Part shown: in pieces, positions 22,420 through 33,731 of the stretch
How the letters are laid out: each line of letters begins with the position of its first letter
Position numbering within the stretch: the stretch's first letter is position 1
Origin: Theocolax elegans
Lineage: Eukaryota; Arthropoda; Insecta; Hymenoptera; Cerocephalidae
Length of the DNA stretch: 64,000 nucleotides
Direction: 5' to 3'
Assembly (NCBI GenBank): GCA_026168455.1
Contig: CM047425.1
Coordinates: 45,890,362-45,954,361, forward strand
Notes under the pieces: generated by a model
The model's database searches: none
Told to the model about the DNA's origin: nothing
The model's input: the letters and a program-made list of their open reading frames with translations, nothing else
Made by a program: the position numbers and the translations under genes

Positions 22420-23448
22420 TGCGACGAGACGTCGTTGCAATGAAATAAATAATACTTCATGTATTATATTATTTCATCTGTATATAAAATATTGTATCTT
22501 AAAATCTCGCACGTTGGTATTGTTTCGTGCGTTGCCTATTCAAGGCCACCAAACGCGCGTGTTTATATCGACGAACGAGGATGTGTGTGAGCATCCGTAT
22601 ATTCAATTGTTATTATTGTGTGTGTGTGTGAGTTAAGTACTTTTCGGGAATACGATAATTCCCGAAAAGCTAAGTACGCTGCCGGTCTTGACCGCGACAG
22701 CACCCTTTTGACATATTGTCACGTTGAGTTTCGCGCACCACGGGAAGTACCGGACCGGTTCGTCCGTGCACCGGAAAGCCGTACGCGAGTGCTAGTGAGT
22801 TAGTGTGTAAGTGCAGTGCGAAGGACCACATACCTCGGGTCGAGTATTCCCCGAGGTAGGAGAATCGCCGCGGCATCAGGCCGTGCCTGCAGACCACCGT
22901 CGAGAACGACGGGAAACCGGGCCGACTCCACCGGCCAGCAGACGTCGGGGCGCCGACCTACACCAGGGCCAATGAACAAGCTAGCCCGGTAAGTACCCGA
23001 CGTCAGTCGGTATGTTTTAGAGTTTGCTGAGTGAGTGTACGTGTATGTTAGTTCGGTAACACAACTGTGCTACCGAAATCGAATAGGTCTTGCGCAGGGC
23101 GAGTACGGGTGCAGCCCCACTTTGCCGCTTACATACCACGCGACCGGGAGAACGCCCCGTTAATTATTGTCGGGCTCCGCCGTGTACTATAATGTTGAAT
23201 AAATATTGTTTATTTTAATATAACAGTCGCGTTGTTAACAATAAATCAACCCGCAATCAATATCCTGATTTCCGACTTTCCCGCCACGTGTGTCGGTACG
23301 TAGGAGATCGTCCAATCTTCGCTATCGTGTCCCGACGGGTAAATTTAATAACCCGCGGCGACGACAAAGACGCGTTCTTCGGACCGTCGTCCCTGTTAAA
23401 AATAATAAGTAAATTGTAAGTGGTGTTATGACGAAATACCACGTTACA
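22420..23448 (+). mobile_element. Gypsy 1 3' LTR
   Basis: 1029 bp, from TGCGACGAGACGTCG just after the polypurine tract to CACGTTACA. It holds a hairpin (TTTTCGGGAATAC and its complement, about 22638-22668), a conserved GCCCGGTAAGTAC block (22985-22997) and AATAAA-type signals at about 23196 and 23242. LTR pieces of the same group lie at 912-1492, 7496 and 11665. The end sequence AATACCACGT(T/C)ACA is shared with the solo LTR at 13624-14661. Confidence 0.75.
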
Positions 23449-24660
23449 CACTTTGTAAACGGTGCATTTATGACCAGTGCCATACACGCAGCGGTTAGTG
23501 GAGGGGAACTCTCTTTAGCTGCTCAGGTTTCGATTTCGTCCATTTATATTTATAATTATAAATATATTTTCTAGCGCGCATGCCTACATTGGGTATATAA
23601 GATAGGATTGCGGAGATTGTGTTCGCGCTCATTATAAATGATTGAAATCATCAATAAAACCCATTTAGGTTTTTGATATTTATTTAAAAATTCAAATATA
23701 ATTTCGTTACACAATTCAAATTTGCGTGTGCGTTCTTTCAATACTCTTTTGCATTGAATATTCGTAGGTCTATTTCAAAGATATATTTCTATCTTATAAA
23801 TGGATATATGGAGTTGGGTATCGGTTACCTCGTACTTCGCGGTGTAATTATCAAGTGAGAGAGAGATAGATAGAAAAGGAGATATATCTGACGATACCTT
23901 GCTTACAATGTACGGGCGGCTTCTTTCTCCCTGTCGCTCTCTCGAAAATGTATGGGCGTTGCGTCGGGCTCGCCATCGTCGTCCTAATGTTTCGCAGTTG
24001 AAATAAATCGAAATTGACCGTCTTTGCTGATGCCTCGTAGTTGCGCGCGCCTGGATATTGGCACGCTACGTCGATTGTTTAGGAAGATTTAATTTAAAAA
24101 GCTTTGAACGCAGAGAGGTCTCCCCGTGATGTAACGGTAATCACACTTCTTTAATTAATATTCAGTTTTGTAGCTCATGGATCCTTCGTCAAGGCTTTGT
24201 CTCTTGTCTCGCTTTTGCAATGGGCTCCTGCCGTGTTTCGTCATTCGCGTTTGTTTTTTTAAGTTAAATGTAATACTACGTAACATGCTATTCACCATGT
24301 TGCAATTTTAAATTACCTTTAATTTCAAAGATACATTAGCTAATAGATACAAATAGACATATCGAATAAGCTACTATAAGATTGCCGTATACATCAGCTG
24401 TAGAACATCCGACTACTATACTATACGACGCGACGGGGTTCGTTCCCAATATAGAGTAACTTTTTTTATTCGACAATTAAAACAATCTATTTTTGTCAAA
24501 ATATTAAATAATACGACTAAAAGTAACGAAAATAGCTATTAATTATATAATAAATTATTCGCTATTCATTATAAAATTTTATTGAACAATTAAAGCGATA
24601 GTATGATCAAATACAACATAAACTGTTAAAAAAAATCTATTTTATTTTATTATAGATACT
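23449..24660. other. No gene seen; possible regulatory-like fragment
   Basis: No frame or repeat I recognise. A TATATAAG at 23594 and an AATAAAA at 23653 lie about 60 bases apart, as in some LTRs, but no LTR ends are evident. A tRNA-like B box (GGGTTCGTTCCC) sits at about 24435 with a poor A box upstream. Confidence 0.25.
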
Positions 24661-24674
24661 TTGATGATACAATA

Positions 24675-25001
24675 TTATGTACTCAAGAGGTTCACGTGAA
24701 GACGGTTTTTAATCATTCTAATAAAATTTTTGATTGTCCTATGAAATAGAGAATTATAACTACATATCCGTAGAGATTGAAAAAAAATAATAACAATATT
24801 ATAAAAAATTGGTTTGCAAATTCTACAAACCGACTCCAATGGTATATTAAATTTTAAATCAAGTAATGCTATATAATAAATAGTCCAGGCATACTTGATT
24901 TTTTCAAAAAAGAATTTAAGAGTAAATTTTAATATGTAATGTTGTATTTGTATTTGTATTATTGTTTGGTGTATTAAGTAAATGTCATTATTGTATACCA
25001 A
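24675..25001 (-). pseudogene. AT-rich frame after the protease, possible decayed C-terminus
   Basis: 108 residues rich in Ile, Phe and Lys. Directly downstream of the protease frame, its first ~30 residues have Tyr/Asp spacing and an HYILKF block placed where adenain-like proteases carry their Cys-Gly-His motif, but the Cys is absent. It may be the decayed protease end or a chance frame in AT-rich DNA. Confidence 0.2.
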
Positions 25002-25016
25002 TTGTTTACGAAGAAA

Positions 25017-25312
25017 CTAATCCGTATCTTCAATCTTGCAACTGCCCTCAGGTAAATTAACGATCATGTTACTATCATAAAATTTATTACTGTCAAAATA
25101 AACTACATTGTTTTCTTGTTTTGTAAATGAAACCCAATGAGCACCAGAACGTATTGCATCATGTAGATTGACAATAGTTGATTTATTATTTCGTAGTTTA
25201 TTAATTAATAATGCGTTCCTCACAAATACACCACGAAAGTTTGAAATTTTCAACATTTTTGTATATTTTATTGAATCAGAATCAATAAGTTCTTTTTGGT
25301 ATGTTATTTTAT
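25017..25312 (-). pseudogene. Adenain-like (C5) cysteine protease fragment
   Basis: The reading frame is open from about 25312; the first Met is at 25256. It shows ISNFRGVFVRN, then IVNLHDA, then GAHWVSF with the putative catalytic His (residue 40 counting from that Met) and YFDS with the Asp-bearing block (residue 55). These are the hallmarks of virion-maturation proteases of Polinton/adintovirus-like elements, related to adenovirus protease. The catalytic Cys segment is missing, so it is inactive. It lies just downstream of the PLA2-like gene, in the order usual for the family. Confidence 0.65.
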
Positions 25313-25339
25313 AAAAAATTTATTTGTTAATCCTATACC

Positions 25340-25994
25340 ATAGCGTTCTAGGTATGTTAGTATGTACCGAAACCTTTGTTGTTTGAGATACATTCCCTTG
25401 CCAGGAGCAATAGCTTATAGCAATAACTTTCATACTTTGATTATGTATTCGATTTTCTTCCAAGTTGTTTAGCCGCTTTTGCTCCATTGACAATTTTAAC
25501 TACTTTAGTAGCTCTACCTGCGAGAGCACCAGTAGCACTTAGATATGCGAATAATGATATGTGAAAAAGTAAGATTCCGCCCAACTTTGATCATATTAGT
25601 GAGCTTCTGGGAATTTCAACATTTTTCTTACCAACAATTCTCTTTATAGTATCTTGTACTACACGTAAAGTAGAATTAATATGACCCCATACCTAGCTTA
25701 TACTTCAGCTTCATAGTGTCAGTTATTACATAGATATCTTAAGATAGCTTTAGTAGTTGAAACTTCGTATGCGGAACTGTGTGCTTTCATTCTTTCACGA
25801 TTTTTGGAATATGCTATATCATGTCCTTCACAACCTACGTCGAGAAGATTGATTCCAAAATCTCTGCGAGTAAGTCGTTTGCTTAATTTAGTTCCACATT
25901 TGCAGTATCGATAGCCAGGTATATTCAATAGGAACTTTATTGATAAGATTATTGACTGTATTGCAAACTTTTCGTTCTTTAGTTGCTTATACAA
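25340..25994 (-). pseudogene. PLA2-like virion protein, broken
   Basis: The first frame (25719-25994) has the calcium-loop block GYRYCKCGT (residues 27-35) and the catalytic His-Asp pair in CEGHDIAY (55-62), as in the phospholipase A2 domain of parvovirus VP1-type and related virion proteins, which help breach membranes. The usual Gly-Pro of the calcium loop reads Lys-Cys. After stops and shifts, a hydrophobic Ala/Gly-rich segment (LSATGALAGRA) and a KAAKQLGRKS block at about 25450-25560 match the C-terminal half of this family. No function is likely. Confidence 0.65.
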
Positions 25995-26159
25995 TCATCA
26001 TTGTATAAAATTTGAAACTTGACTGATGCTTGCAACTATAAATATGAGTCATATTTATACTTAAACAATTCAGTTATAATTAATCCATTGTATCAAGCAC
26101 GTATAGATTTCAAGGAGCAAGATGTAAAACTCCCGATAGGAATTTTCGACTTATTTACA

Positions 26160-26640
26160 GATAGTATAAGAATATAATCAAAATATATATTGTTCAAAGA
26201 TTTATTAAAATGGTTTTCTTTGAGTGAACACGAGACAGTAGTAGATCCTGACTATGATATTGCTTGTAACAAACAAGACAATGTTAGAGCTTTCGGTATG
26301 GGTAGACATAAACAAGTTGATTGTTTCTACCTCTCACACACTTATGCTCGCATCCCTAAACATTTATTAAGAGGACAATATTAATCTGTAAGCTATATTT
26401 CGACAGGATAAAATAAACATGAAACATATATACGAACATTTGAATTTTGTTTTCTCTTATATTTATTTTAAGAATTTAAATTCTTAATTTTCAAAGAATG
26501 ACAAGATGCATCTCTAGTTATAGATAAGCATATATTATTGAATCAAGGCAGATATCGAACAGGAATCCATTGTTTCGCTATTAATATAGATAAAATACAG
26601 AATAAATCTGATAAAATTAGCGAAGGCTGAATTGTAAACA
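26160..26640 (+). pseudogene. A32-like packaging ATPase fragment
   Basis: The frame 26190-26384 has DYDIACNKQDNVR (Walker B region; family members carry acidic residues here), then GMGRHKQVDCFYLSHTYA and RIPKHLL, typical of the FtsK/HerA-type ATPase that packages DNA in Polinton-like elements. A weaker NQGRYRTG block further on (about 26543-26570) fits the family's C-terminus after several stops. The Walker A (P-loop) half is absent. Only the 3' half of the gene is left. Confidence 0.6.
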
Positions 26641-27129
26641 TGGCTGACTTTAAATGAAAAAGAATATAGTTTATAAATCCGACAAACCACAAGAAGCAAT
26701 TAAACGAATGTATAGACTGTTGAGATTTGAAGAAAGGGAAGCACTAATCCTTTATAAGAAGTTATTAATGAAACAGAAAAATAAAGACGCTTTATAATTC
26801 CAAAACATAGTAAGCAGATTACTTGCAATAACGATGCTGTTACTGATTACGATTATGGTGATGAATTTGATTTTGAAACATCAGAAAACTAGAATACTAT
26901 TAATGATGGCGAGGATTTATTTGCTGACGAATATATTGGCATTCCTAAGCAGAAGTAGACAAATATTCTAGATCAAAGTTATGGTGTACGTAAAGAAGAC
27001 ATTGATTATGATTGAATTTACCTATTACATTTGAAGTAGACATCATAATCAAACTTACATCAGACCTATTGATCTACGAAGCTACCGTAAAATTCTAGAT
27101 ATATACAGTGTTCATAAGAAAAGCTTCAC
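26640..27129 (+). pseudogene. Fourth cassette protein, decayed, interrupted by LTR
   Basis: Broken frames keep short blocks I associate with the ORF next to the ATPase in these elements: a basic helical stretch (EAIKRMYRLLRFEEREA, about 26695-26745), an acidic stretch (about 26837-26890), YGVRKE (26980-26997) and DLRSYRKIL (27071-27097). A Gly-Lys-Gly-Leu block at 28261-28272, past the solo LTR, may be its continuation. Its role in the virus-like element is unknown to me. Confidence 0.45.
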
Positions 27130-27133
27130 ATAG

Positions 27134-28176
27134 TGTAACGGTAAGGTATTGTTTACTTTACCGTTTGACGAATTCGAGCAATACGAGCAGTAGCAAGCGA
27201 ACAGTATCGTAATGTTCGCATCGGCTCGGGCCGACAAGATTCGGCTCGGCTCGGTTCGTCGTGACTACACGGGCGAGATCGGCTTCGCGTGCGCACCTGA
27301 ATATATAGGTGAGGGGGAGATTCTCGCGCGCTCGAGCTGGCTTAACATGCGACAGGTTATCTCCCCGCGTCCCGTGTTTTAGCTTCGCTGTAATTATTTT
27401 GCAGTGGTGTTCGTGAGTGCATTTTAAGTGCAGGCCGAACCTGCATTAGTGGTGTGAGTATCGCCGTCAGAAATTGACCTGCAGCTACGCAACCTCGGTG
27501 CACAGGCGAACGGACCACTCGTCCGATACCGCAACAGGAGCGAGCGAGAGAGAGAGAGAGAGCGACCATCCACCTGATCGCTGTATGATTCCAGCAACGA
27601 ACTCGAAGAAGTAAGTGGTACCACTTCACGCGATCGCGTTTTATTTAATAAACAATAAATAGTTTATTTATTGCGTTATACCAATCCCGTGGACTGTGTA
27701 TATTATTTTAGTTCGCGACATTATTCTCCACTCTCTCTACAAGTCGGCCGTTTACTGTCTTGTAATTTATAGTGTAAACCTCCGCGACAAGCAGAAATTT
27801 TGTATTTTATTTATTTATATATTTATTTCAATAAATTCACTCTACTAACACAAAATTAAATCCAGTGTCTGAGTAATTGAATTTTAATCCACGTACGAAT
27901 CCTTCCGTGATCCTAAGAGCTGGTATGTTTATAATTGACAAGTGCTCGAGGCAATATCCCTATTTCGCGGTCAATTTCAGATTTGATTTTTACCCGGTTG
28001 TTATCTAAAACCGTACCTCGGTTTCCGACTAACACTTAACAGATTTGAGAAAGAGGACAGGTAACCGCCGCCGCAATGCGGGATAAATACGTTTATTTAA
28101 ATACGGTAAGTTCAACCGTACCGCTGAGCAGTCGTGATAATAAAATAAACATCCGCGCGGCAGTCAAACTTTTACA
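27134..28176. mobile_element. Solo LTR, 1043 bp, TSD ATAG
   Basis: Starts TGTAACGGTAAGG and ends TTTTACA. It is flanked by ATAG at 27130-27133 and 28177-28180. It holds a GA run (about 27541-27562), a GAAGTAAGTGG block (27608-27618) and several AATAAA signals (about 27647-27657). Length and start match the other ~1.04 kb LTRs of the window, but the interior differs. The small frames at 27357-27629 are GC-rich LTR sequence, not genes. Confidence 0.8.
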
Positions 28177-28320
28177 ATAGATAATGATATTTGTACCCAC
28201 TGTACAAGTATAATAACGTCATCGTTTCTATATTCTACTCATTAAAAAAAACCTTTTTCGGGTAAAGGTTTAACTAAAAAATTCGATGGAGGAATACCTT
28301 GATATAAAATTGCTAGAAGT

Positions 28321-29296
28321 ATGTCGTTAAGGGGATGCCATATCTGAATTAAATCGTGCTATGCCGACACCTGTATATTACACGCACTATTGCTCCTATT
28401 ACTATTATTTAATACAATGACAACCTATAAACGCATATTTGTAATACATATATTAAATAAATTATGAGTACAAAAGTTTGAATTGTGCTAAAATGTGCTT
28501 ATAATTCGAAAAATACGATCTAAAGCATAACCTCTCTTAGTTAACAAGCAAGAACGATTTAATTGAATTTTGTAGAAACTGGATAGATTTTTAACAAATA
28601 CAGCCTTCCGAGAAAAAGAATTGTTTGTGTTTCTATTTTGCTACAAATCATTTTCGGTTTACCTACACAAATACTGCTATAAAATGAATATAAAATTTGT
28701 TACAATAAATTAGGTATTTGCTTTTTAGTTCTCGATGGATATCTGCGAGGCGACACAATCTGAGCGACGCGCCGAGAGTGTCTCGCCTCGCAGGTTCTAC
28801 GCGACAATAATCAATCGCCGCAGCCTTCCGAGAAAAATAATTTTTTGTGTCTATCTTATGTGACAATGTGTTTTGCACATGTCAAAGTAGCAGCTACCGA
28901 ACCCCTGGCGAACACCTACCTACCCGTACAAGCTATACGAGTTCCTAAATAAAGCACGGCACAAATAAACACTAAGATGGTCCTAGCGGTGAGGGCCATG
29001 GGCGAGCTCAGATGAGATCAGGTGGGCTCCTCCGGGTCTGACATTACAGGCAGGATGTATCAAGGAAGGCGATAACCAGGAAGCCTCGAGAACCCTCCTT
29101 GGCTCCATAGGACAACAGTCAAAGCGAAGAGGCAGTATCCAGACAGTAAGCTAGAGAACTTCCAACGCAAACCAGTAAGCAGCTGTAAAAGAGTAATATA
29201 ATTAGTACAAGTACGCAGCAAGAGGATCAGGAACAAGGAAGAGGATATACATTATATATATTATTATATACATATTATTATATATATATTTTTTTT
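28321..29296. other. No gene seen; short direct repeats
   Basis: CAGCCTTCCGAGAAAAA plus TTGTGT occurs at about 28601 and again at about 28819, with GC-rich sequence between them, perhaps the ends of a small unknown element. A GC-richer stretch at 28970-29200 looks like a retroelement untranslated end, but I cannot name it. Confidence 0.3.
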
Positions 29297-29751
29297 TACG
29301 ATAAATATAAGCAAATAACGAAAAATTTCCCAAAAATATCCTGGACTTTGGTCGCTTAATAACTTCAAACACATAAAGATATACAATCAAATTCAAATTC
29401 ACAAAAAAACTGGAATCAAGTAGATTGGATTTAAAACATAAGAAGCTCAAATGTTTTGATTTGGCCAAAAGTTAGGAAAGAAATAAGATTAACAACATAA
29501 TTTGGCTTTAAAAATCAATACATTTTTTAATGGAAAATTGTGATCAAAATGTTGTTAATTTCTTATTTCTTTCATAGCTTTTGGCCAAATGAAAATATTT
29601 GAGCTTTTTTTAAATCCAATCTACTCGATCTCAGCTTTCTTCTGAATTTGAGTTTGAATGTATATCTCTATTTGTTTTCGAGTTATAAGCGACCAAAGTC
29701 AAGATTATCTTTTGCGACATTTTTCGTTATTTGCTTATATCTATCGTAAAA
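29297..29751. mobile_element. Foldback element, ~200 bp arms
   Basis: Left arm 29297-29500 and right arm 29540-29751 are imperfect reverse complements (ends TTACGATA(A/G)ATATAAGC) with a ~40 bp spacer. Ends without TSD that I can define. Non-coding. The AT-rich DNA from 29752 to 31190 holds nothing I recognise. Confidence 0.7.
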
Positions 29752-31189
29752 CAAAGTTTTAGAGTCTAAAACTCCGGCTTTGTTCATATTTTTATAGTAG
29801 AAAACGTATTCTAGAGATTGGTAAAGATCCGTTTCCCGGAGGTGTGACACTCTTCTTGTTAGAGACAAAGCTATTTGTAACAAAGATGTCGTGCATTTGT
29901 TATTACAAATTGTAATATTGACTTGTAATAAAATTATATTTTTTCCACGTTAACGCCTAGTTCGTAAATATTCAGATTTTAGGTAAATATAATAGAATGG
30001 AAGTTTAACTGTTAAGGATTGATTCAAATGATACTTACCTGTAAACAAGTATTGATTTACTCATATTTAAGTCATCCGATATATCTTAACATTTAAAAAA
30101 TATCGTCTGTATATGACATTGCCCATCTTATTTGTTAATTTTAGTATTATCCTTATATCTCATTTTAATAGTTTTTACACCTTGTCAGCTATTTAAACAC
30201 TACAAATGTTTAATAATAAGTATAACAGACTTCATTTGACCATGTCGTAATTGGATACGCCGTTTCCCTGTTTAATCAATTCTTTTTACTGTTTTGTACG
30301 TCAATTTCTGATTATTTTACTATTAATAAAATTAACAATAATAATAATAATATTATTAATTAATATAATATTTTTTTAACAATATTTACAACATTAAGAA
30401 AATTAATTTTAAAAAAAAGTAAAGGGATCTACAGATTTTAATCCAAAAATTATATTTACATTTTACTTACCTATTATTGCTAAATATTTACAAGAAATAT
30501 TGCTTAATAATTAATCATATTTATACAAATGTTTCAATAAATATTTTTAAACAAACTTTCTGTTTAATCATTTTACTTGATCACTCTTTCTCTATAAATA
30601 CTATATATTGGACGACTTCCAATTTTAAATTAGTTAACTTTTTGCATTTGGCCAAGATGAAACGAACACTTAAATATCTTGGCAGCGATGACAGAAATTC
30701 ATTGATTCACAAAAACGATCAAAAATGAAGAGGAAAAATCTGAGTTGCACTGAAAAAATTTTCATCAAATCTTATTCTACACCCAAACAATATGAGTACA
30801 AGAGATTTTAATATTTAATTATTTTACAATCGTTTTCTGTCAGGACCAGAATAATTTACATACTATACAAATTATTTAAATAAGCTTGTTAAATATACTT
30901 ACCATTGTACCGTTGAAAATGTCGATCAATCCAGAGAGAACACATAGTATAAAAGGTGAAGCTCACTTACCCTTATTATCTTTATTATAAAATTATGCAT
31001 ATTTGAATAACGAACAAGTAAAAAGCGGCATTGACCTATTTTTCGTTACCAATTTAAATCTCGTACATATGCGTAGCGATATTTGTCGATTTAAAGTCAT
31101 TGATCCGTAACGATCTAAAAAGGAGACAGGACACCCCTTCTAAAAAAAGATTTCTAAACCAGACGTTTATGGTCACTGATGAGTAAAGA

Positions 31190-31700
31190 TCTGAGGGACA
31201 GATGGGTATTATGACTGCTTGTATGTCTATCTTGGACGGGTTCCCTACCCTTCTCGGACGGCCCCCCTACCCTTCTCGGACGGCCCCCCTCGCTCCGTGC
31301 ACTCTCTTCTATCATCCCACCAACGGACGCTCACTCCAGTTACTCGCCCGCGCAACACTCGTTGCTCGAGTGATTCTCTGTTTCTGCGCACCTCACCGTT
31401 GCTGCTCGATCATTGCCGTCGGTGCTGCATTCGCCAGTGTACTAGTGTAAGGTGGGGAAGACCCTGGCTCCCTCCGCTAGTTGCGCAAGGTGTTCGAGCG
31501 CGCGCGTACCCATGCGTTATCTCCGCCGTGGTCTACTTCGCACGTGTGACGATTGAGTTTAGAACGCTGCCTAACTTCCCGTCGTACTGACATTGGCAAC
31601 GAGCACGTCCGATATCGCTGCACGACTTGGACTCAGTCCATATCCCATGATACCTATCGGTCGTAGTCGGGCTCATCTCGACATATATTTATATATCAGG
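31190..31700. other. GC-rich block with a short tandem repeat
   Basis: Clearly richer in G+C and CpG than its surroundings. It starts with a 20-22 bp unit (CTACCCTTCTCGGACGGCCC) repeated about 2.5 times at 31237-31292. Frames of 82-123 residues here lack domains and read as composition effects. It could be a CpG-rich promoter or a retroelement end. Nothing decides between them. 31701-32197 holds nothing I can name. Confidence 0.3.
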
Positions 31701-32197
31701 GTATCTGACTTATAGTTCTCCACTCCGTGAGGCTGAAACATACCTGTGCCGCGGGTATTAATAATATTATCAAGTGTACTGGTGCACTTTGGACCGCCGG
31801 TGAGCGATCGCTACCTGCGGTTTGCGATCGAGATATAATTGTTTAAAAATGTATATGGATATATCTTTACATCTCCTACATCTATTGTATGTTGTATATA
31901 TTTATAACTTCACAGAGTATATATTTTGGTAGAGAGTATGAGCCAGCTTGCATAGAGATTAAATTCTTTACAGTTAAATTCGGAATAGGTTGATGAGTCC
32001 AACTAGAATCGTGTTTCTTAAATTTCTCCAAGTCACGTTCTAATGGTTGCTTCTATCACCTAACATTTAACATTAAATGTCCTAACATTAATAGTATTAA
32101 ATGTCGTTGTAACAATTTGTTCTCTTTTACATTGACATAATAACTTTAGTCAATTAATCTTTAAATATTACCAGCATCAGCAACTCCATTTTTTTTT

Positions 32198-32565
32198 AAA
32201 CAAAATGAATTTATCGTTCGTAAATATGTATATGTATATAATATCGGTCTCACCGCACTAAATCCTTTACTTTAGAATAAAGCAGTCCTATTGTACTCTT
32301 TGTCCACTATGGTTGGTGGAATTTCCCAGAGCACGACCTTTTTAAAAAAAAATTTAGAGGCGTTTCGTCCTCGATCACCAGCTTGGACTCCTAGTATTAT
32401 AACGCCTTTAATTTTTTTTAAAAAGGCCGTGCTCTGGGAAATTTCACCAACTATAGTGGACAGAGAATACAATAGGCCTCCTTTATTCTAAAATAAAGTA
32501 TTTAGTTCTGTGAGACTGGTATTATATACATATACATATTTACGAACGATAAATTCATTTTGTTT
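32198..32565. mobile_element. Foldback MITE with an extra half copy at 32760-32890
   Basis: Arms of about 175 bp meet near 32385. The outer ends are AAACAAAATGAATTTATCG and its complement. The inner blocks CCAGAGCACG and TTTAAAAA, with a GTCCACTAT core, recur on both arms. Another arm with the same blocks lies at about 32760-32890 after a 195 bp stretch holding a short TA run (32682-32698). The mirrored 66-residue frames are a consequence of the palindrome. Confidence 0.7.
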
Positions 32566-33199
32566 CAAATAACTTGCGACTCGGTTTCATACGTCGCACT
32601 CTGGCTGGTGGTTTTTCCCACCACCAGATGGAGACGACTATCTCTCTACACTCGTTGCAGAGATCGTCGTCTCTTTTCTATATATATATATATATATAGC
32701 CGCAGAACATCTTGCTGGCGTCGCGGTTCATCTTGCGACAGGCGTCTAAGGTAAGATCTCCAGTTCCTTAATGAGGAGTCCAAGCTGGACATCGAGGACG
32801 AAACGCCTTTAATTTTTTTTAAAAAGGCCGTGCTCTGTGAAATTCCACCAATCATAGTGGACAAAGTACGCATAGTGGACTTCATATTGAAGGAAAATAT
32901 ATTATAAATCGAAATCTTTGTATTCACCAAAACTAATCTTTAATATCCCATCATTTACTACATAAAATAAGTTCATTATAATCTAAATAAAATGAAAAAG
33001 AAGACAATTATGTTTAAATCATGAGTTTCTTATGATACAGAAGGATAATACATAAAAATTCACAATCTACTGCGTAGAATCAGTTCAAATTTACTGAATA
33101 TGTTTCTTATAATTAATCAAATTACATAAGGATAGATGGATATGTTTTTTAAACAGACCACTTTTTCGTGTCGTTGTTATATATGTGTACACGAATTTC

Positions 33200-33470
33200 C
33201 AAGATATTAACTTTAATTTGTAAGCGTACACATTTATTTAGTTTTGTATAAATTCACATACATCAGCTCAGGCGTGCGATTCGCCGATATACATCTGGGT
33301 TTATCATTTAGACGTTAAAATGGTAAAAATGCATGTATTTTTTATTATAATTATAATATGTTTAAATTTGTTAATTGTTGTGATCAATAAATTAAATACC
33401 TGAAGAGGTCTGCAGACGAAACGTTGTACAACTAACTTAAATAAATAGTCTTTATTTATTTAACATTGAT
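33200..33470 (+). mobile_element. PLE 3' end fragment with hammerhead-like motif
   Basis: A hammerhead-type core (CTGAAGA, GTCTG/CAGAC, GAAACG at 33400-33423) followed by AATAAATA...TTTATTTATT, the same arrangement as in the PLE copies at 13.3, 42.9 and 58.1 kb. No coding part remains. It ends about 80 bases before the first host-like exon. Confidence 0.5.
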
Positions 33471-33550
33471 TTTTAAGATATATACCTTTGATAATTTGAA
33501 TATTTAATTTAGTAAAACTGATTGAAACTTATTTTTTTATCTGTTTATAG

Positions 33551-33731
33551 CTCCTGTAATTCAAGAATTGGTATATTGTTCGATGATTTAGGATACATAA
33601 TATTTTGTAGTGCACGAAATGATTTATATAGTCAAGAGAACTTTAATTATTTAATACGAATGTTATGGATGAAAGCAAATCTTTTTTTTCACTATGGAGA
33701 TATGGATTTGTCATTAAAAACATTAAAACAC
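33551..33731 (+). CDS. Host gene exon a (cabin-1-like, tentative)
   Basis: A spliced exon: acceptor TTTATAG before 33551, donor GTAAGT at 33732. It begins with the third base of a split codon and ends on a whole codon. About 60 residues, including the MLWMKANLFFHYGDMDLSLK block, which reads like a TPR-type helix pair. The exon pattern of this and the next two exons, and a QLLLDSLWQL block in exon c, remind me of calcineurin-binding protein cabin-1 (the HIR-complex homologue of yeast Hir3), a histone H3.3 deposition factor in the nucleus. The match is from memory of the family and is not certain. The reading frame is clean. Confidence 0.5.

Larger units (their letters stand above)
18413..23448 (+). 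mobile_element. Decayed Ty3/Gypsy element 1
   Basis: In order: gag-like end, aspartic protease, reverse transcriptase, RNase H, integrase with zinc finger, integrase C-terminal domain, an extra reading frame, a polypurine tract (GAGGGG at 22411-22416) and a 3' LTR. There is no matching 5' LTR or primer-binding site in place; PLE and LTR chimeras sit where they should be. At least four stops or frameshifts in pol make it inactive. Its pol resembles that of Gypsy element 2 at 45.9-54.1 kb, so the two are relatives. Confidence 0.85.
24675..28320. mobile_element. Polinton/adintovirus-like cassette, decayed
   Basis: Two minus-strand genes (PLA2-like protein, adenain-like protease) diverge from two plus-strand genes (A32-like packaging ATPase, further protein) around 26000-26170. 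This gene set and the conserved blocks in it fit a family of virus-like mobile elements in arthropod genomes. All four are shortened or shifted, so nothing here should make virions or move. A solo LTR (27134-28176) splits the fourth gene. The replication genes (protein-primed polymerase, retroviral-like integrase) and the main capsid gene are not seen. Confidence 0.65.

Noticed and set aside
22420..23448. 13624-14661 and 22420-23448 as the LTR pair of one Gypsy element
   Set aside because: Lengths agree, but the first has its own TTCT duplication inside a PLE and the interiors and starts differ widely. They are related LTRs from separate insertions.
30477..30728. 83-residue + frame as a host exon
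   Set aside because: AT-rich, Ile/Phe/Asn-heavy, no clear splice sites and no domain. Cannot be told from chance.
31202..31590. Arg/Pro-rich frames of 82 and 123 residues
   Set aside because: Two frames over the same GC-rich bases, no domain, and a tandem repeat at the start.
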